The position numbers were made by a program, and so were the translations under genes. A DNA stretch of 64,000 bases. Origin: Neurospora crassa OR74A. Lineage: Eukaryota > Ascomycota > Sordariomycetes > Sordariales > Sordariaceae. The first letter of the stretch is position 1. The number at the start of each line of letters is the position of its first letter. The notes beneath the pieces are model-generated. The model did not search any database. It saw only the letters and a list, made by a program, of their open reading frames with translations, and was not told the DNA's origin. The stretch spans positions 2,108,001 through 2,172,000 of the forward strand of contig NC_026507.1 in assembly GCF_000182925.2 (NCBI RefSeq), read 5' to 3'. Below, one piece after another: positions 55,060-64,000 of this stretch.

Positions 55060-56465
55060 ATAATAATAGTCTTATTCCCTATACTATAAACTATAGCGCC
55101 TTATTAGTATAGGGTCCATGTCCAATTCTCTAGAGGGGAAAACTATATAGCGTTAAGCGCCACCGTATAAAAACCCCTAGCTTTATCTCGGCTATAATTC
55201 TCTACACCGCTCCTACTTTACTTATAATTATGATAATTCTTACTTACTATTATAACGAACTAATTTTACCTCTCCTACTATTATATTATCCTAATATTAG
55301 AATAATAAGGATAATAGGAACGGAATTAAACCTAATATACTACTTCGTTCGCTACCTCTCCATTTTACCCCTTATTACTCTTTCCTCTACTTTCTCCCCG
55401 TTTCCCTATCTTATTTTCTTATTTACTTCCCTACTTTTCTACTTCCTTATCCTATTTATAATTACTTCCACTTCGCTTATTTACTTTTTACTTTATAGAT
55501 TTGCTTCTATTTATAATAGTATAAAGACCCCTTCCTCTATTAATATAATTCCCTATATAACGCCCCTTCCTAATCTTCTTCCTTCTTCCTCCTTATTATA
55601 ACCTCTATTGAAATAGCTTCCTCCGGCTATTATCGCCCCAGCCCGATCAATTTAACCTCCGACGTAGAAGTCCCCTCCCCTAATCCGTCCCTAAGCCCTG
55701 TATTTCCTATAATTTTAAAACCTATATTTTCTGTTTACAAGCTCTATAATTTCTTTAGTAATTATCCTCCTTGGAATTGATATAATTCCCTTCTCTTTTG
55801 TTCTCAACCTTTATACTAATTTAATTAATATCATTCGTAAAATTCCTTACCTCTACTAAACTCTAAATCTCGCTTCTATCCTACATTCTAATAATAAATT
55901 TAAGTCCCCTCACACTTTCTATAAAGTTATTATTAAAAAGATTTATTTTATTTTAGTATCTAGTAAATCTATTATTTTCTGTTTCTCTTCCTTTTATTAC
56001 TATTTAACTTCTATATTCTTCATTATTAGCGCTTAAAATACTATTTATACCTACACCTACAAATAATATATATCAAATATCCTTATTAACCTTTATAATA
56101 CTTATAATACTATTCAAATAATAGTTATTATTATAGTATTAGGTAATTAGGATAAGTATAATTATAATCTAAACATTTTCGTTCGTACCGTTAATAATTT
56201 TACTAATTGTTTATATATGCGTTTAAAGCGGGATAGCCTACCTACCGGCTTCGAATATCTTCCCCGCGCTACGAATTATAATGCCGCCGAATTCCAATAG
56301 AAGGGTTACTATAAGTTGATTGTAGGGGATGTTCGTTATAGTTATATCCCTTCCTTCCCCGGCGGCGGGACTATAAACCCGGTTCGGATCGCGTCCGGTT
56401 CCAGTAGCTGCGCTATTACTCCTGCGCGTATTGTGTCCGGCGGTAGCGGTATCGCTACTCCTTGT
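55060..56465 (-). mobile_element. Truncated Tad-like LINE, copy 3
   Basis: Inserted in the Gypsy-A integrase with an 11-bp duplication AAGGTATTATA (55049-55059 and 56466-56476). On the minus strand it ends in the hairpin GACCCTATACTA...TAGTATAGGG followed by AATAAGAC and a TATTATTAT tail. It is only 1.4 kb and so strongly 5' truncated. Its 5' portion (56240-56460) is the GC-richest and least mutated of the three copies. Confidence 0.85.
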
Positions 56466-56476
56466 AAGGTATTATA

Positions 56477-56723
56477 GATAGTTATAGTTTATAATTAATA
56501 ACCGGGGTTCTAATTAGACCGGACGGTTCTAGAGTAAACTATATAAACTATTCGGGATTGAATAGTTTCTTAGTGCCGCTTACTATCTTTAGACTAACGG
56601 CGGCCTACAACGAATAAATTAAAAAGTATAAGCCTTTTTGAGAGTATATATTATTTAGGTTTGAAATAATTAATATAAGTAGTACCCATTAGCGTAATTC
56701 GCTATTAATAACCGTATTAATAC
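56477..56723 (+). pseudogene. Gypsy-A integrase, part 4
   Basis: Frame continues after copy 3 with FIINNRGSN, TGRFWSKLYKLFGIE and FLSAAYYL.TNGGLQRIN, then YPLA.FAIN. This is the second half of the integrase core, up to the catalytic Glu region. It then loses similarity at TGTTGAGAGGG. Confidence 0.85.
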
Positions 56724-56990
56724 TGTTGAGAGGGTATTTGAACGTTGTGACAATAATATGTGTCTTGATTGAATATATATAAAGTAATATTCTAGAAAAG
56801 AATCCAGAGTAGGAAGTTTGCGTATAGCCGATTAACTTAAGGTACGCAAGCCTTATCTAATCTACAGACCCACATATATAGGTAGGCTCCTATAGAAGCG
56901 GTTCATTCAATTGAACCCGACCGAGCGGCTGGGCCATCCGGTTAGGTGATCTAACGTGTAATAACGCTAGCGATACTATTCTAATATTAA
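56724..56990. repeat. Possible solo LTR
   Basis: Starts TGTTGAGAGGGTATTTG, contains a TATATAAAG box and an uncommon GC-rich end (CGACCGAGCGGCTGGGCC). It breaks the Gypsy-A frame. No second copy is present in the window, and the right end is uncertain. Confidence 0.35.
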
Positions 56991-57309
56991 ATCCCGGCTA
57001 CTCAAATGAAATACTACTATCCTTAGTAGTTTAATTAATATATATATATATATAAATACCTTTGCTTCTTCCTTAATTTTAAATTCCGGCTATAAGTAGG
57101 AGTCTTACGTATTATCAATTCCTTTAATTCATTTTACTTAAAATAGACCCTTTTCTTCTATAGTAATATTTTAGCTTTCTACGGACCTCCTAAGCGTTCC
57201 TAATATTCTACGACCAACTCTTAGGCGTTTCTTATCTCCTTTTCCGGAAAATATTTATTATAGTTATAACCGTAATTAATTTATTTTATTAAATATTTCT
57301 ATCCTCTAT
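56991..57309 (-). pseudogene. Gypsy-D chromodomain end, minus strand
   Basis: Minus-strand reading gives KYFPEKEIRNA.ELVVEY, ERLGGP and KAKILL, resembling the chromodomain C-terminus of fungal Gypsy integrases (EDLGNAQELVDEY). It is separated from its upstream part at 63366 by Copia-2 with duplication TCTAT. Confidence 0.65.
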
Positions 57310-57483
57310 TGTGAGATCACCAACGAAATCAAGCAGTTGAATGTGGTTGATTGAGTGTGTGCTATCGAGGAGAAAGAGGGAGACTGGCAAAGTCTGGAAG
57401 GCTAGATATAGTGTAGTCTGGGCAGGGCACAAAGTGGGGACTGGGCTGTACCCAGTCCAGTGAATGCCCGGGACCCACCAATA
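57310..57483 (-). repeat. Copia-2 3' LTR
   Basis: Read inverted, it starts TATTGGTGGGTCC and ends ATCTCACA. It resembles the Copia-1 LTR but has a different central part (GGACTGGGTACAGCCC). Confidence 0.93.
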
Positions 57484-57593
57484 TACCCCTATAGACTGGA
57501 AGACTGCTAAAGAGTGTCTAAACCTTTGTATACTATTTATATTGTGATGTCTTTTATAGTGTTAACGATATGTTAAGCCTAAGGAACCTTCTT

Positions 57594-59100
57594 CTAGACT
57601 ATACCCATTAACTTAATAAATCTAACGTACTTATCTGGTTTCAACGGCTTTGTCAGACCGTCAACTGGCATCTCGTCACCCGGCAAGTACTCAATTGTAA
57701 ATGCCTTCCTGTCCACCTCTTGAATCAACCATTTATATTGTATATTAATATATCTATTTCTAGCGGGTAGATTAGGGTTAAGAATCCGGTCTTTGGCGTT
57801 GCTGCTATTTATATAAAGAATCCTATTGATCTTATGAAGGCCCAAATCTACATTTAAATCATCGAATATACTACTAACCTAATCGAGTGCTTTAACTATA
57901 GGTACCAAATTAGTAAACTCTACTTCTATTATACTAGTTATAACGAAATCCTATCGTTTTGACTTCCAAAGGACGGGGCTACAAATAAAGAACACAATAT
58001 GGCCCGCAATACTCTTCCTTATTAGAATATCGTTAGCAAAGGAAGCGTCTGTATATACGTAGAAGGATGGGGCTATTAACGGCGAGAGTATACCGCCCAA
58101 TTCGATGCTTAAGTTAGGGTACTCTAATAGATATCGCTATAGATACTTTATAACGACGAGGTAGTGGTCAGTGGGCTTTTTAATGCCTTCTAATAGCTTA
58201 TTGATAGTAAAGGCAATATTTAGCTAGGGGCTCATCGAAATCTAATTTAGGGAGCTAGTCTTTTTAGAGTAAAATTTGGCTTCCTCTAGTAATACATCGT
58301 CACCCCTATAGATCTTATAGTCCGGTAGCTATAGTATTTTAACGCTATAGAATTTACTATTATTAAACTTAGTAATGACCGATTTGGTATATTGCTATTA
58401 GGATATAAAAATTGTACGAGTTTAGCGGTCCCTTACGATGTTATAGCCTAGGAATATGCGTACTTGTCTTAGTTCTTTGAGTTTGAAATAGTTAGCGAAT
58501 TGGTCTTTAATTTGGTTAACGATAGCGATCGTTGGCGTAGTAACGAGAAGGTCGTTTACGTATAATACTAATAGTACTCCTAGTATTCTATTAGTAAGCA
58601 AATATAAATCTATAAAAATTGATATAAATCTAGCCTCTTTAAGTATTGGGACGAGGGTATCGAATTAGTAAAGTGGGGAACGTTTAAAACTATAAAATAC
58701 CTTAGTAAGTTGGTATACTACGTTTTCTTTATTGTAACCGGGTATAGCCTTCTCGAGTACTATTAGCTATTTAATATAGTATTGGGTATCGTTGGGGATA
58801 GAGGTATTTAAGAAGGTAGTATCGAAATTGAATTAGTAGTATTTGTAGTCGTTTATAGCTATAATAGCTAAGAATAATTTAATACTAACCGAGTGGGCTA
58901 TTGCTGCATAGATCTCTTGTACTACCCAATTGCTTTATTCGAAATTACTGTAAACTACCTATCTGGCTCTAGCTTTCTAGTCTTTAGTATTAATATCGTA
59001 CTTCTCGTTATATACCCACTTTCTAAGTAGAACCTCTATATTTAGAGATCTAGGGACTAAGGTATAGACTCCCTTATCTTCGAGTACTTTAATTTACTTC
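57594..59100 (-). pseudogene. Copia-2 RNase H and reverse transcriptase remnant
   Basis: The 83-residue open stretch at 57594-57845 is the best preserved part (LYINSSNAKDRILNPN, RYINIQYKWLIQEVDRK). Further into the element the frame is interrupted, including the reverse transcriptase catalytic box near 58560. Confidence 0.8.
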
Positions 59101-60699
59101 TTTATTGCTAGTAACTAGTGTAATTCAAAATTACTCTACTTGTATATAACCCGATAATTCTTAGGGATGAAACGTTGAGCTTTACTAGTAACGATAGTTA
59201 CTATATTGTAATTAATTTTAATGGTAGTAAGGTAATAGATGGGTATACGTCTAATTAAATATCCCTCTACTATACTATAAAAGTTCTTAAATAAATCTAC
59301 CGAATTTTAAATAATATTACTATTACTATTTTTTACCCGTTGAATACTATATTTAAAATTTATTAGCTTGGCCGTAGTACGACGAGGTCTGCCTTTACTT
59401 ACTTCTATATTTAGTTGTATACTAAACTTAGAGGGCTGGCTTCCCTGTTTTGGTTATATTTATATAGATTATTAATTTGTAGGGTTTAGTAGAATTGTTA
59501 TAGGGTCCGAATTCGGGATTAGAGGGCCCGATTTCGAGGTTAATAATTTTGAATTCGGGTTCGGAAAGTCCGAATTCGAAACTTATTTCTCTAGGTTTGT
59601 CTTCGGTTGAAACTGTAGCTTACTAACTTATAATACTAGCGACGGGGTATATTATTGCGTACGAGCGGGGTTCGGTATGTTTATTAGCGGTAATTGAATT
59701 ATTAAAATTAGTTATTGAAGATTATTAGGTAGCGGAGTACTTGGAGCAATATATACGGTTGACTTATTAGAATCGCGTCGGTCGCAGCCGTAGGGTATGG
59801 GGTCTTCTTTATTAAAATTTTTAAGATTAAGAAGGTCGTTATTATATTCGATAGTTTTTCTAACCGGCGAGTTTGACGGTTAATACTATAGCGGATCTAG
59901 CAATAAGTGTATTAGTAAGGTTTTTAGAGCCGGAGTTGGGGTTGGTAATAGTAATACCGGTAGTATTATATTAATTGGAGTATTTGGCGGAGGTATTGTA
60001 GTTGCTGGAGTTATTAAAGCGATTGGAGTAGTTAAATTAATTAAGGTAATCGGATTAATTAGAGTAATTACGGTAGCCGTTGTAGTTGAGGGTACTAGTA
60101 TAACCTCTAGCGAGAGTAGTAGTATAATTGTTATCTCCTATATTTTAGTTTCCTACTTTGATGATTCGGTTGCTTATTGGGTTGATTTTATTATTTTCTA
60201 CGAATATAGCTGTAGAATCGTACTATCTACTTTAACCTAGATCTAGTAGCCGCTATTTGCTACTTTATTGATTTTATCGATTATCTAATTTGAAAAGATA
60301 ATGTAATACTCAACGATAGTACTACTACTATTACGTACTAGATCCTTATTAACTAAGTCCTTTTTAAAGAAGGTTACTGCATTGGCTCTAACGATCTCGC
60401 TAGTATGGGGATTCTAAATAAATATAATGCGACTGTGGATATTATTAAAACCGATAAAATAGCCTTTCTATACTCTAGTGCGAAATTTATTACTTTGTAG
60501 GCGCTTCTTTAACTTAATGAAGTAGTAAACCGTATAGAAGTAAGACTTCAAGTACTTAAAATATAGGCGCTTAATTTCGTTTAGGAAGTTGGCTGCCTTA
60601 ATTAATAATTCCTATAGCGATTTGCCCTCTTTATTGGCTTTTGAAGGAAGAAGGTTAAGTACTCTAATAATGTAGTTTACTACAAACGGCTATAGATGT

Positions 60700-61400
60700 T
60701 TTGGGATATTGAGATTTATTATTAAAGCTCTAGCTCGCTGTATAATAATAGTACTAACTCTCTCGATCTTGCCTTGCATCTATAGAGTATAGGGTATTAA
60801 TTTTAATAACTCTATACCTTCTGTACGTGCCTATTTAACGATTTTGCTACGTTGAAATTCCTTAGTACTAAAGCTAAACTTTGGACCGCTATTAAAACCA
60901 AATGCCCTGATTTTAAACCTACCGCTTTGAAGTTTAGCTTATTTTTTAAATTCTTTAATTTGTACAAAGGTATCGCCTTTATTAACTATAAACTTTGCTT
61001 AGTGGAAGCCGGTAACCTAATTAATAAAGTAGATTATATACCGATATCCTTTGTAGCCAGGTAAAGTATAGAATACGACGTCGATGTAGATGTATACTAA
61101 TGGTTGAATTGTAACTTTATTGGCGATTTTGGGGATTACATCGTGTGTTTTCGCCTTGATACAGGCTTTATAGAAGTGGTTTTAGGTATTGCTTAATTTA
61201 ATACCGGCCGCTTCGCAAGCTTTGAGAACCTGCTCCTTGCTTATATGTATAAGGCGACAATATATTATTGAATAATTAATTAAAACTATTATAGTATAGT
61301 GAATGTTTTGGGGGAAGTCTAGTTAGGTATATATTGGAAGGATAGGAAGGTCGTTAATCTATTTATATTATATTATAATTTTACTGTGCACTAATATTTA
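60700..61400 (-). pseudogene. Copia-2 integrase remnant
   Basis: This is the inverse counterpart of Copia-1 29560-30200, with matching sequence around the zinc-binding and core regions. The plus-strand open frame at 60852-61064 is only the antisense of this region. Confidence 0.65.
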
Positions 61401-61879
61401 GTTGGACTTTATATCCTAGATTATACTATTATTAAGAAGACCTCTTATAGTTAATAGATTTGCTAGGGTAGAGGGACTGTAGATGCAGTCCTTAATTCTA
61501 ATTTTAATAGTTATATTGTTTAGGGTGGCTATAGTTAACTCGATGGTGCCAATATAGTAGGTATAAGTCGAGGTTCTATTATTAATTATATGAATGGCGG
61601 GATAGAGTAGTAGTTATATACCTATAAATTATTTAAAGTAGTTGAAAATATTATTGGCGTAGCTAGAATTATAAATAATTAGATCTCGAATACTATTTAG
61701 TTATCAATATTACTTTAGAGCCTGTTGGTCTTTAATTGAATTACTATAAGTATATTAGAATTAAAGTTAATAAGAATAATCGATTAATTGACTATCCTAA
61801 CTATAGTTAATATGTTCAATAGCGTTAGTTAGGGGCTTTAGTAAAAATCTATATTACTACCTATACCCGATATACTTAT

Positions 61880-63180
61880 AAATATTCTACCTCTATATAA
61901 TAAAGTAGAGTTAATAGTAGCGGGAGTAGTGAGATTGGTAGAAGCGTTGTTGGCGAGGGTACTAGTGCTAGTATTGGTTGCCTTTTTAATTATAATCTCC
62001 TTCTTGGGCTTCTATATATCAGGTGCCTTCTTAGGGAAGTAAACCTAGTAGGTATTTACCTTCTTATTAATATAATAGCTATAGGAAACGTGCTTCTAGG
62101 TAAGGTAGATCTTCTTATCGTAGCTAATATAATTAATTCGCTTATTATTATTTTTCTTCTTGTCGGTCGAGCTACTATTGCTGTTATTATTATTCTTATT
62201 GGTATTATTATTATTGCTAGCCGACTTCTAGATATTGACGTTAATACTAGTACGGGATTTAATATTACTAATATTACCCAATTTAAATAAGAAGGTACTG
62301 AGATCTAGCTCCTTAGCTTTAAGTGCGGCTGCCTAGTACTTAGTATTAATGGAATATATAAATTTTATTGTATTGTAAAGGAAGGTAATTTCGAAGTTGT
62401 TGTCGATTTTGAATTTGGTATCTTCAATACGTTTGCAGAGTAAAGTATAGCGAGTAAGGAAAGAAGCTATAGTATTAAAGTTAGCTCGCTTAATAGCTAA
62501 ATATTCGGCGAAAACCTTACTACGAGCCTCCCTAGTAATACGAACGATATATAATTGGATAAAATTATACGTAACCTTAGGGTCTCTACTAGGTCTATCC
62601 TAGCCGTTAACATACAATATAGTAATAATACTAGGGTTTTTTAGGGTAGAGAGTAGAATTTTATTAGCGTTGGTACGCTTAGTCTACTAGGCGTTATATT
62701 TATCGGCGTCTACTTTGTCGGGCTCCAGGACTATTTTAAAAATATATTCGGCGAATTGGAAATAGTTAAGCTCGGCTATGAAGCTTTAATACTAGTCGGC
62801 GATATTCTAGTCGCTAAGGAGGGGAATTAGCGACGAACTGGTAGTTGTCGTAGGTATAGTAGGGTTTAATATGTTGAGAAAAAGAAAGTTGGTAGTCGCT
62901 AGATTAGTTGTTGATTGCTTTGAATAAATTGTTTGATTCGATAATGAATGAACCGATAGTTGGTCCGTTAAATAAATCGATAATTAATTCGATGGGGTCG
63001 CTGTACAATAAGTGTTGGCGAGAATTTTTATGTGGCGAGGCTGGCTTGTGGGCGAGCGGGCGAGTCGTCGAGGACGAAGGTCGCGTTGCTTCTTTTAACC
63101 CGGTGCTGCAGCGCCTTGTTGAAGTTGACGATGCGCTTGATAATGTGCCTGTCGATGCGATTATAGGGAAGGTTAGAGAG
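61880..63180 (-). pseudogene. Copia-2 gag remnant
   Basis: Inverse counterpart of Copia-1 gag. The stretch at 62904-63180 is nearly unmutated and reads FPIIASTGTLSSASSTSTRR, then PSSSTTRPLAHKPASPHKNS and DPIELIIDLFNGPTIGSFI. The open frame continues from the 5' LTR through the primer site. Confidence 0.7.
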
Positions 63181-63191
63181 GGCTCATAACC

Positions 63192-63365
63192 TATGAGATC
63201 ACCAACGAAATCAAGCAGTTGAATGTGGTTGATTGAGTGTGTGCTATCGAGGAGAAAGAGGGAGACTGGCAAAGTCTGGAAGGCTAGATATGGTGTGGTC
63301 TGGGCAGGGCACAGAGTGGGGACTGGGCTGTGCCCAGTCCAGTGAATGCCCGGGACCCACCAACA
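63192..63365 (-). repeat. Copia-2 5' LTR
   Basis: Six differences from the 57310 copy, all transitions, five in CpA/TpG context. Followed by TCTAT. Confidence 0.93.
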
Positions 63366-64000
63366 TCTATTCTTCTTATCTTCCGTATAGTTAAGGATTA
63401 TATTTATTTCCTATTTACCCTCTTTATTATTAGAGTCTTACTAGTTATCTTCTACTAGACCTAAGGGAGGTTAAGTTTCATTGAAGGGGTTATTACTTTT
63501 TAGGCTCGCTTTAAGGTAAGCGATAGAAATAATAAGGTAAATATTAGGTATTTTAGGGGGAAAGTCGAATTAGTATATTAATTAACCTACCCGCTTTAGT
63601 ATAACAAAGGGTCCGGCTTATTATTATAAGAACTTACGTAATAAGTACCCGGAGAAATAGTATCCTTTATATAACTTAAAGAATACCTTATCCCCGACTA
63701 TCAAAGACGTTTATCGGTAATAATTATTATATCGCTTTTTTACCTTAGTTATAGCAAATACTATAGCTAACTATATATCTTCTTTCAATTTATTATATAA
63801 AGTAGGGTATTCTTTTATTGAATACGGGGCATTTTTCTTTATAATTATATCTAGTAGTTTAAGAGGTTTGAAATTAAATAATTATTTATAGGGCGATAAT
63901 TTAATTAGTTCGGAATAGGAGCGTTATATATCCTATCATAGAGAGAGAAGGATTTTTATTTAAATAGATTTGGGATTAGTAAAGTAGTGAAAACGGATTG
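63366..64000 (-). pseudogene. Gypsy-D integrase C-terminal part, minus strand
   Basis: Minus-strand reading gives VGDKVFFKLYKGYYFSGYLL, then RKFL and AGPFVIL, typical of the region after the Gypsy integrase core that precedes the chromodomain. It runs beyond the right edge of the window. Confidence 0.75.

Larger units (their letters stand above)
57310..63365 (-). mobile_element. Copia-2, Ty1/Copia LTR retrotransposon, minus strand
   Basis: A relative of Copia-1 in the opposite orientation. LTRs of 174 bases lie at 57310-57483 and 63192-63365. TCTAT is duplicated (57305-57309 and 63366-63370). RNase H end at 57594-57845 reads NSSNAKDRILNPNLPARN and IEYLPGDEMPVDGLTKPLKP. Reverse transcriptase, integrase and gag follow at higher coordinates, up to a GGCTCATAACC primer-site complement at 63181-63191. 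The coding frame has many stops. Confidence 0.95.

Noticed and set aside
55230-55601. 123-codon plus-strand hydrophobic frame
   Set aside because: It lies in LINE copy 3, consists of Leu/Ile/Tyr-rich low-complexity sequence made by AT-rich mutation, and has no counterpart frame in the other copies.
62090-62290. 66-codon hydrophobic plus-strand frame
   Set aside because: Antisense of Copia-2 gag, where Asn-rich repeats give Ile/Leu-rich antisense.
26955-64000. CRISPR-like or defence system in the repeat block
   Set aside because: Repeats are LTRs, tandem satellite and LINE tails; there are no regularly spaced short direct repeats, and the host is a eukaryote.

Overview
The window comes from a filamentous ascomycete (Pezizomycotina). 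The support is short GT-AG introns with fungal branch sites (CTAAC, CTGAC, TACTAAT), fungal orthologues (Rtc5, Rcf1, Trk, Ilv1), and a large repeat block whose mutations look like repeat-induced point mutation (RIP: CpA to TpA). The genus cannot be fixed from the sequence.

The window has two compartments. From 1 to about 26.8 kb it is gene-bearing with balanced base composition. In order it holds a syntaxin (cut by the window edge), a MEMO-family protein, an unknown Cys-rich protein, a Pol kappa-type translesion polymerase, a TRK potassium transporter, an ER FKBP prolyl isomerase with a C-terminal HNEL, a small DNA-transposon island (14.6-16.5 kb), a small Ser/His/Asn-rich protein, a short RPEL-repeat protein, Rtc5 (TLDc), Rcf1 (HIG1) and threonine deaminase Ilv1. 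These are unrelated housekeeping genes. I see no biosynthetic cluster, effector cluster or defence island. Most genes lie on the minus strand. Only the 82-residue protein, RTC5 and ILV1 are on the plus strand. RCF1 and ILV1 are divergent across about 870 bases.

From about 26.8 kb to the end the sequence is AT-rich, full of stop codons, and made almost entirely of nested retroelements. It begins with a degenerate tandem repeat of about 180 bp. Copia-1 (27389-33491) is inserted in that repeat with 5-bp target duplication ATAAG. Next come an LTR element (34348-38232, duplication AGAAG) and a plus-strand Gypsy whose gag and pol are split by four insertions: a gag-only LTR element (39312-41621, ATAGG), a minus-strand Tad-like LINE (44479-54779, 14-bp duplication), a minus-strand Gypsy nested inside that LINE (44582-51352, TTAAG) and another truncated LINE copy (55060-56465, 11-bp duplication). 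Last is a minus-strand chromodomain Gypsy split by an inverted Copia-2 (57310-63365, TCTAT). The duplications allow the order of insertion to be read. No intact transposase, reverse transcriptase or host gene survives in this half.

The most unusual observations are a probable 5-nt microexon in the syntaxin gene, a GC-AG intron in the FKBP gene that is required to keep the family sequence, a reading-frame-neutral intron in ILV1 carrying a perfect Gcn4/CPC1-type site, a half-tRNA(iMet) type primer site in Copia-1, and a LINE 3' region of about 1.6 kb of unknown content present in three copies. I did not find evidence for a wholly new biological system.
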